A stretch of DNA of 64,000 nt from Ochotona curzoniae. Its lineage: Eukaryota > Chordata > Mammalia > Lagomorpha > Ochotonidae. Positions 1-12,429 of this stretch are shown here, one piece after another (positions within the stretch are counted from its first letter, which is position 1; every line of letters begins with the position of its first letter). The notes under the pieces were generated by a model that did no database searches, was not told the origin of the DNA, and was given only the letters and a program-made list of their open reading frames with translations. The DNA is taken from positions 26,760,001-26,824,000 of the forward strand of contig NW_024466599.1 in assembly GCF_017591425.1 (NCBI RefSeq), in the 5' to 3' direction. The translations under genes were made by a program, and so were the position numbers.

Positions 1-234
1 CAGTGTGTGGCAGGAGTGGGGAGGGAGCAGTTAGTATTTGGCAGATTTCTATTTCAGAAGCTGTATGCTTTCTATGCAGAGCTCACTGGCACCCAAACCA
101 GCATTGGCATGGCCCTGAGCTGGCAAAGACCAGACAGCTCCCAGAAGGGAAAAAAATCACTAAAAGCAAAGATTTTCCCCCAAGGCAACACTATCTAATT
201 TCCAACTTTGTTCCCTTATTTAACAAATGAGGTT

Positions 235-590
235 GGGCCCAGTATGGTAGCCGAGAAGCTAAAGTTCTCACTTTGCATATGCCAAGATCCCATATGGGCG
301 CCAGCTTGTATCCCGGCAGTCCTGCTTCCCATTCAGCTCCCTGCTTGTGGCCTGGAAAAGCAGTCAAGGATGGACAAAAGCCTTGGGACCCTGCACTCAC
401 ATGGGAGACCTGGAAGAGATTCCTGGCCCCTGGCTTCGGATTGGCTTAGCTCCAGACGTTGCAGCCACTTGGGGGGGTGAATCAGCAGACTGAAGATCTT
501 CCTTTCTGTATCTCCTCCTCTCTGTATTTTGACTTTCCAATAAAAATAAATATATCAAAAAAAAAAAAAAAGAAGAAGAAGAAGAAGGGA
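235..590 (+). mobile_element. CSINE (lagomorph C-repeat), near full length
   Basis: A tRNA-derived SINE that serves here as the reference copy. It has a gggccca head, gatcccatatgggcgcc, a gcctgg..agcagtcaaggatgg middle, a gaagatcttcctttc pyrimidine block, then ccaataaaaataaat and a poly(A) tail that has grown into a GAA microsatellite (about 571-588). Short open frames here are repeat shadows. Confidence 0.85.
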
Positions 591-3200
591 GGGGATCAAA
601 TTCTTCCCACTTTCCCAGAGCAGCACCTATATCGTTGGAAGCAATGCCATTTTCTTATTTTCCTCTATTGTCATCACAACCTTAATGTGTCCTTGTAAAA
701 GTAAAGTAGGAATTAGATAAAAGTTGCCAGAGTTTCCTGATAGATATTTATGCTTGATTGTGCTACCCTTATTTGTTTGTTTTATCAATAAGCTGTTTGT
801 CTCAGAAAGCATACCCTCACCACGTAGTAAAACATACGGGAGTTCTGAAACCCCTAAAGATAAGGGAATGAAGGATGCAGGCGCATAAGACCGGCCAAAG
901 GCAAGGAAAATCCTGTGTTTGATCCAGAGCAGAAACAAAAGGGCTGATCCTTGAAAGCTAAGGCCATGGAGATGACCGCAAACATGAGCAACTGAAGTCA
1001 GAGCAAGAAGCCAAAGCTGGATGGAAGGGAGAGTTGGGAGCAAAACAAACTGTCATCACAAGTAGTGAAGGAGAACAGAGCATAGCCTCAGGCTGCATGA
1101 GCAACCACAAGACTCAACTAAGGGCCAGTTCTGATAGAGGTGAGCAGGTGGGGCAGAGCCTCTGGCCTGACTGAGTGGTTGCCCGGTAGAGGTACAGCTT
1201 TAAATCTGTAAGTCACTCAGTTACTGTGAATTGATCATTTCAATTTTTTTCCATTATATCACTGTCCAGAAAGAAAGAAAGGTTCTACTCTTGGCGTGTA
1301 GCTGCAGACTAATGAAAAAATAAAATTTCTGCATGTTTGAATCTTATGACATGAAAGGTTTAGGAATATTTTTAATGAGGGATAATTTAATAAATTTCCT
1401 TATACTATTTCATCCCCTCAAAAATTAAGCCAGTTGTCAATACATTTTATATCAAATCTGATCCAAAAGCATAATGGAGTAATTTAGTATAGTAGGAGAC
1501 CAGAATACACCATCTCAAGATGTGCCGTTTTCACATAAGGATTATTTCAAGTTAAGAGCAATCAAGAACAAAGCAGAGAGGAAACCTCTGATCCTTTGCT
1601 CTGTCTGGTGGAAAGCAGGACATAGATTTATAAAGAGACAAGGTTTCCCATTTTCTTTCTAGGAAGGAGGACCGAGCTTTACTCCCGAAGACAATGTTGC
1701 ATTTTCACTGGCTGGGAGACCACACCAAATGAATCTACAGTATCAAACTCACCAAACGGCCTGTATCAACAGGTTATTTGCCTTCCCCCAATTTACTACC
1801 TCTAGAGTCTCAGACTCCTTTTTGTTTTGTCACTTTGCATAAGAATAACTTATTTCCTGAGTATTGCCTATGTATATCTAAAAATACATGTTCAGAGATT
1901 TGATTGCTTTAATCTTGCTACTCCATCTTTTGTGAAAGAACTTAAGAGAAATGGAGAAAACCTTTGTCTCCCCCAACAGTGTCAATAATAGAACGAATCA
2001 GCGTTATTAGTATGAAATGCTGTAGCCAATTTCTTACACTGAAGATACAAATATAAATGCATAAGATGCTTATATTTAAGATTCATTTGTAACCATTGCA
2101 AAATAAATATATTAAGTATAAACTATACCCATATAAAGTCAGCAGTTGCTATTTTTACGATAGTTCGTACTGTTTTCCTAGAGCTAACTTGTCATTCAAT
2201 GGGTGACCGATAACTTGGATTCAGTTTCTTTTGTGTTCAGTGCAGTTATTCCACCACTCTGGGACTATTCATGGGACCACTCTGGGTCCTACTGTGGGAC
2301 CATTCAATCTTTCTGCTCTGTTTGTTTTTCTAGTACACAAGGAGTTTAGATAAAGTCTAATGGTCATGGTAGTCCATATGGATTGAAGAATGTGCCCCTA
2401 AAAATTCCCTCTGTGTGTTTCACACAGTTGTTTATTTCAAAGTTCCATAAGAGGATCTTGGTTATCCATTCCAACTCCCAACTCAACGTGATAAACCATG
2501 TTGATTGTTTAACCCCAACACATTTCCAACCTCCTTCTCTCTTTCACTCTCCTATTCCGGAGGCTAGAAAGCCAGATAAGCAGTTTACCAGTTTCTCTGC
2601 AGTTGAAGACGGCTTTGTGTTTATGACCTGTGACATAGCATTTCTTTTCTTGTAAACTGGTCCCATCTCTGTCTGTCTCTCTCTCTCTCCCTCTCTCTCT
2701 CCCTATCTCCTTACCTCTTTCCCTCCCTTTGTTTTTCTTCTTCTTCCTCTTCTTCTTATTGTTAAGACATTGAATAAGACAAAGACAAAGATGAAAAGCC
2801 ATTAGTGTTGACTGTCAGAAGGAAAAGATACAGTCAGGCCCTTAACAACATCATTGACTGATGAATCTGTCACCCAATTGCCTCTTATTTTAAAGCTTAT
2901 TTTAAAGATTATGCTGTTGTCGGTTCATGTAGTTGGAAGTGTTTCTAACTAGTATGTCAGCTTTTAGTTTTGTTTTGTTTTGTTTTTACTTTCTCCTTGA
3001 GGCAAAAATTCTCAGAGCTCATTTATCTTGTTTAAATAAACCCACAGGAGTAACAGATACATTTGTCATCATTGACCTTCCAAGAGTAATTCCCCTTTCC
3101 TCTGAGAATCATTTCCTTTGCTGAAAAAGTTATAACTGCTGATGGACAGCGTGGGGCTTCCACCAGTCAAATTTGTTTCATAGATACATATCTAAAATTC
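591..3200. other. Unique-looking intergenic DNA
   Basis: AT-rich sequence with no convincing gene. It contains a short CT microsatellite at about 2668-2712 and loosely repeated 'gggaccactctggg' phrases near 2265-2300. The few open frames are short and lack coding character. Confidence 0.5.
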
Positions 3201-3222
3201 AAAGGTTAAAAAAAAAAAATCC

Positions 3223-3388
3223 AGGGCCCGGCAGCATGGCCTAGCAACTAAAGTTCTCACCTTGAACGCGCCAGGATCCCATATGGGCACCGGTTCTAAT
3301 CCCGGCAGCTCCACTTCCCAACCAGCTCCCTGCTTGTGGCCTGGGAAAGCAGTCAAGAACGGCCCAAAGCTTTGGGACCCTGCACCAC
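3223..3388 (+). mobile_element. CSINE 5' half, fused to a retroposon 3' end
   Basis: A good SINE head (agggcccggcagcatggcc) runs to 'gggaccctgcacc' and then stops abruptly. Sequence of the young retroposon family begins at once at about 3389. The SINE's own tail is missing. Confidence 0.75.
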
Positions 3389-3705
3389 TCTAAGGTGGAC
3401 TATGTCAGCTGATGGATTCTGGAAAGATTTCATTGTGATTGGAGTGGCAAGATCGGCAACAATACAGAACTGTTGCACTATCAAAACCACTTGAGCAGGG
3501 CCCTCGGAGCATGCCCCACACCCCGGACCCTGAGATGGTTGGAAGGCTGGGTGTGGCTTCTCTCCTTATCTCTCCCCTCCCCCCACATACAGAAAGGAAA
3601 AAAGAATGTCAAAACAATGGTCACACCTACTTTGCTCTAGCCTCTGACCCTTCACACCCTAATCAAATAAGTAAAAAGTATCAAACTAAAACTTATACAA
3701 TAAAA
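3389..3705 (+). mobile_element. 3' fragment of the young L1-like retroposon family
   Basis: 'ggtggactatgtcagctgatgg', 'ttgcactatcaaaaccacttgagca' and 'ggagcatgccccacacccc' match, in reverse complement, the 3' parts of the copies at 13827-14695, 18686-19435 and 60131-61522. It is more diverged than those copies and ends in an A-rich stretch near 3705. Confidence 0.65.
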
Positions 3706-3959
3706 AATTAATAATGTACAAGAGGGAAACTTCAAGCGAACTCCTTATTCTGTGCCTTACATATTAATTAGTACTGTTTTACTCCTCTCTACGCTCTCCG
3801 CCTCACCTAAGCTTCCTATTTGGAGAACCAGCAATGTGCTCTAGCAGTCAGGATACAGCAAGAGACCGGAGCAGTGCTCAATCCCAACTGAAGATGTCTG
3901 GGCTTTCCCAAGCGTACTTTAAAAAGTTTGTGGGAAAGATGGAAGTTTCAGGGTAGTTG

Positions 3960-4258
3960 TTGTGGGAAGTAGGTTAAGGAGTTGCCGGGGATATCCGCAT
4001 CCCATACTGAAGTAACTGGTTCAAGTCCAGGCTATTTTGAGCCTCCAATCCAACTTCCATATAACGGGCCCCGGAAGCAACAAATGATGGACCAAGTATG
4101 TGGGTTCCTTCCTCCCATGTGGAGAGCCAGGCGCAGTTCCTGGTTCTTGGGTGTGGCCTGGCTTTTATGGGTATTTTGAGAGTGACCCATTAGATGGAAG
4201 ATGTCTATTTTCCACTCTCTGTCTCTCCTCTCTGTCACTCTGCTTTTCAAATTAAGGA
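3960..4258 (+). mobile_element. CSINE, older subfamily
   Basis: Recognisable 'gccggggatatccgcatcccatactgaagt', 'tggttcaagtcc' and a terminal 'ctctgcttttcaaattaa'. It is diverged and has no poly(A). Confidence 0.6.
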
Positions 4259-5319
4259 ATAGACATTTCAGAAAACAAATACTGCTCAGCTTTATTTTGA
4301 AATCCAGACATACTTTTTTCATAATATGCATTTGCAAAACATTTTGAAAGCTTCTGATATTTACTATGTGACCGGTACATGTCACAGTTAACCACTTGAG
4401 TTGTCCTTCCACATCTGCTCAAAAGGAATAAAACTGTCTGTTCTTCCTTCCTCAGAGGCTAGGGTGAGAAACACAAACACTCCAAAACATTTGAAACATG
4501 AACTGTTCTGAGTGTGCCATTTGTAAAACCATGTCTGTGAAACATTCTCATGCCTTTGGAATCTTTGTGTCTACTGCGGACATATATCCTGAGAATTAAT
4601 TTCAGGGAGGAAAAGAATTTGGCAAACACAGAACAATTATGACACAAATGATTGATTCAAATCATAACCATGAATCTGTGGGCCAAGCGCTAAAGAGCAG
4701 GAGCTGCTCATGGGATCAAGGGCTGTCGGATCTCATTAGGACATGTGAGCTCTGGGAGATGTTATACAGGCCCCAGACCTGAGAATGCACCCAGGGAAGA
4801 AACTAGAGAAAAGTGAAAACAGTTTCTTCTCACGTTGCAGGGAATTTCCTTACTTACTTTGTCTTCTTTCTATCTTACTCCATTTCTGATGTCATATCTC
4901 AATGCCAAAAAACTAGTTACTTTATAAAGAATAAAGGATCATTCAGCTCAGGAGGGCTGGGAGGCCCAAGGTCAAGGAGCCACCCTGGTGAGAGCCTTCT
5001 TGCTGGCAAGAAACGTCTGCAGAATCCTGAGCAGGCATCAGGTATCAGATGGCCACAAGGCATATTCAAAGACAGAGCCAACAGGTTTGTACTACAGACT
5101 AGGGACCCATTAGCCCAGGAGTGGCTTAATCCATATGTGGGGACATAGTCTCAAAACCTTATCACCTCTTGAAGTTCCCATCTGGCTTCACTTCTTAGTC
5201 CTCAGGACAAGGATTAAATTTCAACAGGAGTTTTGGTGGGGGTATCTCAAACCATGGCACTCTCTAGTGTGAAATAAAGTTTCAGGAGGCATCTCTAAGA
5301 AAGTTTCAAACCCAGAATG

Positions 5320-5610
5320 TCTATGTCTTTATTTATTTTGTGAAATTCTTTTCAGAGAGAGATAGAGATTGTGAGAGGGAGAGAGAACTACATCCTCTGG
5401 ATCATTCTGCCCAAATGCCAGCAGCTAGGGCTGGATCAGGCTGCAGTCAGATGGCAGGAATCCCAGGTGAGTCTCCCATGTGGGTGGCAAACTCTCAGCT
5501 CAAGGAGCATCACTGGCTGCCTCAGTGCACATTAACACGAAGCTGAAATCAGGAGCAGGGACAGGACACAATCGTTCAGGCCAAGTGTCTGCCTCTTAAA
5601 CCAAAGCTTC
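5320..5610 (-). mobile_element. CSINE, inverted, diverged
   Basis: Read on the + strand it starts with the inverted tail (tttatttattttgtgaaatt), then the AG-rich block (cagagagagatagagattgt) and 'gtgagtctcccatgtgggtgg'. It ends near 'ctcttaaaccaaagct'. Confidence 0.6.
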
Positions 5611-5861
5611 ATTTGTTCTTTTCAATATTGTCAATGAAACCCTTCTTCATAAAAGTTGGAAAATCAATGAATGAATAAACAGATTCAACAGTAGATCCCA
5701 CCCGATTGCCCTCACACTTAAAAGCCTTGGGAATAGGTCATCATCCATTTTGCTCCATGCAATATTTCTCGGAGGGTGCTCCATACATCATGAACTTGGG
5801 GTTATCTTTTGAACTGAAAAATCTTTCAGGTACATCTCCAAACTGAGAATGTGAATTTTAG

Positions 5862-6125
5862 AGTGGGTGTCTCCTAGCAGTTAAGATGTCATGTTCCATA
5901 TTGAGTGCCTGGGTTCTTGATCTAACTGCTAACTCCAGCTTCCTGAGGAAGCACACCACAAAAAGCTTCGGTGATTGGGTTCCTGCCAGGCACATGATTG
6001 ACCTGGCTTGAGTCCCGGCTCCTGATCAGCAAGTCCTTGAAAGCATCTGGGGAGTGAATCAGAGGATGTGGTGCTCTTTTTCTGTGTGTCTCACTGCTTC
6101 TCAAATTAAGAATTTAAATTTTAAA
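5862..6125 (+). mobile_element. CSINE, older subfamily
   Basis: 'gtctcctagcagttaagatgtcatgttcc' is the old tRNA-like head, followed by 'gtgcctgggttcttgatc' and 'ctgcttctcaaattaag' at the end. Confidence 0.55.
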
Positions 6126-7330
6126 AGAATCTGAAGTTTTGGTAGACAGAAGATGTATATAATCTGCAAGCGAGCTGGTTGGTTTATATACACTTAAACA
6201 TCCCATCTTTCAGTTGCCATCTTCATTATAAATACCACCTAAAAGATTTAATGGACCTTGCAAAACATTGCCAGTAACATTAAAACATTTAAAAGTACTG
6301 TATGTATATTTTTAGAAAGAATTCTGAACACTAGATAGTAAATTCTCGTGAGCATAGTTGATAAACAAGGGTGACTTTAGGCAAAATTTCATTTTTCAAA
6401 ATGAAGTCAAAAGTTTCCATTTATTTTTAGAAATTCTATTTCTCCCTTCTTAGTTTTCCTAGGATTCTGTTACAACCAAGGAATCTGTCTCCTCTGTAAG
6501 CTCTTTTAACTGTTATTAGCCACATTAACATAGTAGTTATTTAGACTGGTCCTATATAGAAAACTCGCTGAATCTTCTGGGTGAAAAGTAAAGACTCCAG
6601 TGATCTAGATATTTTAATTCAGACGTTTATTTACTCTTTCATTCAAGATATAAATATTACTGGAAGTTAGGAAAATAAGACATGGAATAAGACATAATCC
6701 TTGATTTTAAGGAAAATTATCAGAATTTATAAAACATCCATTCAATGGTGGGGCATTTCTTAACAAAACTACCAAAGTATCATCTGATCTTTAAAAAGAA
6801 TGTCTCTCTGCTTGTGCTATTTATTAATAATTATGAACTCAGAATCTATAAAGTTACAAATGAACTTGTAAATGTTCTTGTACATAGAGGACAAGGATGC
6901 TGCTTAAACAATCTATAGTGTAGAATTCCCCCTATATCAAATAATTCTCTGTCCTTCCAGAATCAATAGTACTGAAGTTGAGAAACCCTATTCTAAAAGA
7001 TCAAAAGCTACTGATTTGGAAACCAAGATATCTTCGCTCTCTTTGATAAAGACAGTTTTAGTGGCTTCTGAAACTATATATGTGCCGGAAGCAGGAAATG
7101 AAGCTGGTGAGAAGAAGATTTTCAAGTTTTGGTAGGGAAGGATGCTGGAGGGCAGGCAGAGTTTGTGAGAGTACAAAAGAGTTTTTGAAATATTTGAATC
7201 AGTTGAACATTCCACTTTAACTTAGATACTAAGTAAGATTGAAGATGCTGTAACGTAAGCCAACAAAGCAATGTATTATCTTAATGAAATATTAGTATAG
7301 TTTTCTACATCTTAAAAAGGGGGAAAACAG

Positions 7331-7630
7331 GGCCCAGCGTAGTGGCCTAGTGGCTAACGTCCTCCCATATGGGCTCCATTTCTAATCATGGGGGCCTTGC
7401 TTCCTATCCAGCTCCTTGCTTGTAGCCTGGGAAAGCAGTCAAGGAGGTCCCAAAGCCTTGGAACCCTGAACCTGCATGAGAGACTGGGAAGAGCTCCTGG
7501 CTCCTGGCTTTAGATAAGTGCAGCTCCAACTGTTGGGGTCACTTGGGAATGAATCATCAGACAGAAGATCTTCTCTGTCTCTCCTCCTTTCTGTATATAT
7601 CTGACTTAGCAATAAAAATAAATAAAATTT
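7331..7630 (+). mobile_element. CSINE, full length
   Basis: The head gggcccagcgtagtggcctag and the tail 'caataaaaataaataaaat' are both present. Near-identical flanks (ttaaaaagggggaaaa at about 7313, ttaaaagggggaagaaa at about 7631) look like a target-site duplication. Confidence 0.8.
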
Positions 7631-8021
7631 TTAAAAGGGGGAAGAAAAAAATAAACCTGCTTATTTTTTTAATATTGCATAACTGCAGACATTTAGTAAA
7701 TAGATGATGCAATTTATTTGAATGTCGAAATTTAGCAAATGACGGAAGTACCTTTATATCTAAAGCTGGGTTTCATATTTAAATATTTTATGAAACTATT
7801 TTAAGCTTTGGTAATGTCACTGTGTAAAGTTCTTTATGTATGTATCCAAGTTAGTTTATTAACAGTCTTTTATGCATTACATATAGAATAGACACCTGTT
7901 GAATTATGCTTCCTGTATTATGAAGAAAGGCTTCTTTCAGCATCTCCTTACTGAAAAGTCAGAGGTTTGACACAAAGAGGAGGAGTACATGTAAAGTCAT
8001 TACTGTTAGAACTGTTTTGTT

Positions 8022-8312
8022 TTGGGGCTGGCATTGTGATGCAGCAGGCAAACCTGCCACCTGTGATACTGGTATTTCATATAAGCACCGATTTACGTCT
8101 TGGCTGCTCCACTATTGATCCAGCCCTTTGCAGCTTGGGAAGAACAGCAGAAAATGGCCTGAGTGCCTGATTGCCTGCTACCCATGTGAGAAACCTGGAG
8201 AATGTTTCAGCTTGACCCATGGCAGCCATCTAAGGAGTGAACCAGCACGTGGAAGATCTCTCATTGTAAATCTTTCAATTGGATAAATACATCTTAAAAA
8301 AAAAAAAAAAAA
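8022..8312 (+). mobile_element. CSINE, 'ggggctggcattgtg' subfamily
   Basis: The head ggggctggcattgtgatgcag is the form also common in rabbit. The copy is complete to 'ggataaatacatctt' plus 17 A. Confidence 0.75.
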
Positions 8313-8567
8313 GCTGTATTGCTTTTCCATCGTGTCAATTGTCTTAAGGAGTAAATCAGTGTGCCTCTTGTGAGAAACTCAGATAAACAGTTCATTTCTC
8401 ATTAGAAATCTGAAAAACCCACAGCCCTGGTAGGACTAATTCTTTTTGTACTATTGGCAGGCAGATACCATAGCCGGAAAGCAGGATTTCTCTTTTCATT
8501 GAACATTGAACACTTACTAGCTCCTGCAGTGGCCATGAACAAACCCATCTTTTCCTTTATCCCTGTG

Positions 8568-8719
8568 TCTGTCTTTCTTTGTTTGTTTGTTTCTTTGTTT
8601 GTTTGTTTCTTTGTTTGTTTGTTTCTTTCTTTCTTCTTCTTCTTTTTCTTCTTCTTTCTTCTCTTTTTTTTTTTTTTTCTTTTTCTTCTTTCTTCTTTCT
8701 TTTCTTCTTTTTCTCTTTT

Positions 8720-8795
<76 letters not shown>

Positions 8796-8800
8796 TCCTT
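8568..8800. repeat. Compound GTTT / CTT / CTTT microsatellite
   Basis: The + strand carries GTTT units (to 8621), then 179 uninterrupted pyrimidines (8622-8800) ending in a nearly pure CTTT run from about 8721. Open frames on both strands here (poly-Phe/Ser, or poly-Lys/Glu/Arg) are artefacts of the repeat. Confidence 0.95.
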
Positions 8801-8899
8801 GTAAAGGGAAACTAGCCAAGGCCATCTCAACAGGTAGAAGATTTTGTGTGTCAGCAAGTCTGAGTCAGAACTTGGCTGAAAACTACACCATATGTTCAT

Positions 8900-10340
8900 A
8901 CAGATGATAAAGGATCCTATGAGGTAGGTTGTTTGTTGTGAAATTTTCATGAAAGGATATATTCCTTGTTCTAAATAGTCAAGCTACAATGATTTTGAAT
9001 CATGATACATATGATTTTACTTGTTCTATGATTTTGTTTTACTTTTTCTTGTTTACTTGTTTTATATATATATCCTTACAATGGTGGATTTCAGTTTTCT
9101 AGGTTCACTTCTCTGAATAAGAGTCCAAATGTGCATCTTAACTGTAAGAATAGGAATGCATTATTTATAAGATTCAAAATAGCTTTAATGATGATTGGTT
9201 CAAGTGTCTCTATTATTATATATGAGGGTGATTCTCTACACATTTACTATATACCAAGAGTCTATCTGTTTAACATTTCTTCAGGAAGACCTACTTCTAT
9301 TGGGAAAATCACTTTCTGTGTATAATTACAAGTAGGTCTGGAGCATGCCTAACTCGAGTTTCCTCCAGCAAATTATTCCACAAAATGGACTTAGCAGCTG
9401 TGTCCAACATAAAATCTTTTGTTCTACTCATAGGTAATTAAAGCCATCCAGTTAGTTTAATTAGTTTTTGCATAGTTATAACATTTGGTCTGACAAGCAT
9501 GTAATGTTATTTTTAATGTGCTCCAAACTATTGAATTGGCCTTGACTTGTGCAACTGACATATGTCCTGTCAAGGATGGCCCTCAGCATTTCCGTTCGAG
9601 ATTAGGAAGGAATGCAGAAAGGAGGTGCAAAGCCATGCTTTACTCTGCATCTGTTGAGCTCCATTTTGCAGTGTGCTTAAGGCTGGGCTTTGAACAGGCT
9701 TGAAAAATCACTCTGTAAGGATGTGACTTAGAATTTGCGATTTCTGAAGAAAATTCCTTCTTGTTTGGCAGTGCCACAGAAAAACTGCTGCTAACCATTG
9801 AACAAGGTCAGTATCAATCAAGCAAAGTATTCAAATGTGTCTTCTTAGAAATGACCTTATATTGAGCAGAATTTCATTTTTAAACAAAACAAAGTGTTTG
9901 GTCAGAATTGTATTTCTTAACTAGGTAGTTACATTTTAAAAATTGATTTAACATTAAGTGGTAATATTTCATAAATACTGTGGCTTCTTTTCCCCTCATG
10001 CATATCTTCCTAAAAATATCGGGTTTGGGATTTAATTCAGGAATATTGGCCAACCATTTTATTGAGGTGTATTAATAAATTATTGTACTAATCACTTAGT
10101 TTTACGGAAAAGTTCAATACACTTATCCTCAACTCTTTAGCAAAGAAAAAATTTCCCCCCTTGTATTCTTCAATGTGGTCAGCATTTTTTCAGAATTTTT
10201 ATTTGTAATTTTTTTGGATTCTATAGAGTGCATAATTTTTACCCCAAAGCTGTTAAATTGGTCACAGTACTATCTGTTTTGCTCCTTATCCTAAATTACT
10301 CCTAGCCTAATCTGAGCAGGGTAGACACAGGAATTTCTGT
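8900..10340. other. AT-rich intergenic DNA without recognised features
   Basis: No SINE or L1 signature and no coding frame longer than about 65 codons was seen. It is probably unique sequence or very old repeat. Confidence 0.4.
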
Positions 10341-10344
10341 TCCA

Positions 10345-10660
10345 GAGGCCTAGAGATACTGGTAGCTCCCCAACAGGGAATGGGGCCTGAGGGCAGTGCT
10401 TAGATAGTGGTAGATTACTGCTCCTACCCCTTCCCCAGGGAACAGTGCCTGGGGTCAGTGCTTAGAGAGTGCTGGAATCACCAGAGAGAACAGGGCCTGG
10501 GGTGAATGCTTAGAGAGAGTGGTGGATTATCCCCGCGAAATAGGGTCTGGGTCAGTGCTTAGAGATAGTGGTGGATTTCCCCCAGAGAACAGTGCCTGGG
10601 GTGAATGCTTAGAGAGAGTGGTAGAACCCTGCAGGAACCCAGCTTGAGGTCAGTGCTTAC
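10345..10660. repeat. Minisatellite, about 48-50 bp unit
   Basis: The phrase cagtgcttagagagagtgg (or gaatgcttagag...) recurs at 10394, 10456, 10504, 10553, 10603 and 10651. Spacings are 62, 48, 49, 50 and 48 bp. Units also share 'gagaacagtgcctgggg' and 'ggtggatta'. Confidence 0.8.
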
Positions 10661-12089
10661 TTTTGGGATCCAGCTGAGGGGGCAAAGACTGACCCAGGAC
10701 TCTAGGAATGAGGCATACAGATAGCCCAGACATTCAAGGAGGCACGCTCCTGAAAGCTGTGAGCAGTGTTCAGCTCTGGCTGTTGGGTGGGGCTCACCAG
10801 GAGGACTGAGCAGGTAAAGTACCCTAACCAGGCTGGTTTTTTTTTTTTCACCTCTAAAACTGTGTGGTCTGAGATAGATTTCTTCACCTTCAGAAGCCTA
10901 GAGTTCCCTCACCTGTGAAGTCCACTTACTTCCCTGGACTGTTAGGAAGTCAGAGTAACATGATTCACATGAAGAATGAAGCCAGAAAACTTTGAGTAAG
11001 ATTCAAAATCCACTGATACTGCTGTGGCTACTGCTCTCTGGCTTCTAGAGACAATGCGCTGGCTCTAAAGACCTGGCAAGCTCCTCCCTCCGCTGGTACA
11101 CTTCCTGTACAGCCAAGGTGGCCTGTGAATTGCTGCTTCCCTCCTCTCTCTCAATGCTATGATTTTCTTTTTTTAATTTTAAAATAATCTTACAGTTCTC
11201 AGCAGTAAAATACTTCCCTTCCTTTACCCTAGCCAGGAAATGAAGGCCGTATAAAGGTTGGAGTTTGGGATTGCTAAGTAGAATTGGTTCTATTGATCAG
11301 CCCTCTATTTACCAAGTATGAAATTCAGGTTGTACACTAGAAAATCTGAATGACAGAAACCAAGCATCTTTGGTACATAAATTGCAATATCTAGTCATTG
11401 CTAACCCTTGAGCTTTAAAGTAACATTCCTACCAAATTTCCAACCAAAAAAGAAAAGTGTGTCATCTCAAGGCATATGTCTTTAACGCCTTCCAACTCAG
11501 CAGTTCATTTTCCTTATTGGGCTATTCACTGCTATTCATTGGGTAATTTGATAAGTAGCGAAAGTTGTTTGGAAAATAAGTAAACAAGGAACAGTAAGGC
11601 AGAATGGTTAATCATATAGCAGATTGGTAACTGTTGTCGGGTTAAAGCCAAGTTTGTCACTCAACTGGTGTCTGAAAATAAAACTATTCAAATATAACCC
11701 CAAAAAATAAACACACAAAACAAAGCTTTGAAATAGCCTCCCATAACTAGTACACAGAAGAGTGTACAAAACACTTTTTCCCTAAAGTATACACACTGCT
11801 TTCAAAGATTTTTTTTCAAATATTTATCTACTCAAGAGGACATGCACTGTGTTGAGCACTGGGGATAGAAGCACAAATATGAGCGTCCTGAGCTATAAAT
11901 TAGGCTACAGCCCTGTGGACACAGCGGTTACTGTAAGCAGTAATTATATTAAGCACATCCAAACATAGCCACCAAGGTTTTGTTTTCATTAGATCTTGCA
12001 CAAATTCCTTATCCTTGCACAATGGCCTTGATAGGGTTCTTATGATCACTTGCCATAGGGAGGAGTATAGAGTCATGGCTCAGAGGAAA
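10661..12089. other. Intergenic DNA, nothing assignable
   Basis: Contains short A/T runs and a phrase near 11850-11900 (gttgagcactggggatagaagc) that resembles an old mammalian interspersed repeat. No gene supported. Confidence 0.4.
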
Positions 12090-12420
12090 CTGATTAGAGA
12101 AGAGAGATATGCTTATCAACTATTCAGAGAAAGAGGGAGAGTGGGAGAGAGACAGACAAAGCTTGCTTTCCCATGCACTGGCTCAATCCACAAATGCCTG
12201 CAAGGACCCAGGCTGAGGCAGGCTCACATAACATTCTGAGTGTCCCAGGTCGATGGCAAGGAGCCAGCTAGCTACCTTCTCCCTCAAGTATCTGCATGCA
12301 GGCACCAGAGCCTGCCCTCAAACCCGACTACTGATAGGGAATGCAGGCATCCCAAGTGGCATTTTGTCCACCACAAGGAGAAATGCTCACACCAGATTCT
12401 CTATGGACAGGCAGTTAAGA
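12090..12420 (-). mobile_element. CSINE, inverted, diverged
   Basis: An AG-rich inverted 3' block (agaaagagggagagtgggagag), then 'cactggctcaatccacaaatg', running to 'gcatcccaagtggcattttg'. Confidence 0.55.
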
Positions 12421-12429
12421 GCAGCATAC

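Noticed and set aside
235..310. tRNA-like box A/B in SINE heads as tRNA genes
   Set aside because: These are repeated many times as part of CSINE copies and do not fold into a complete tRNA.
8402..8950. 182-codon Lys/Glu/Arg-rich frame and Phe/Leu/Ser-rich counterparts
   Set aside because: Direct translation of the CTTT/GTTT microsatellite.
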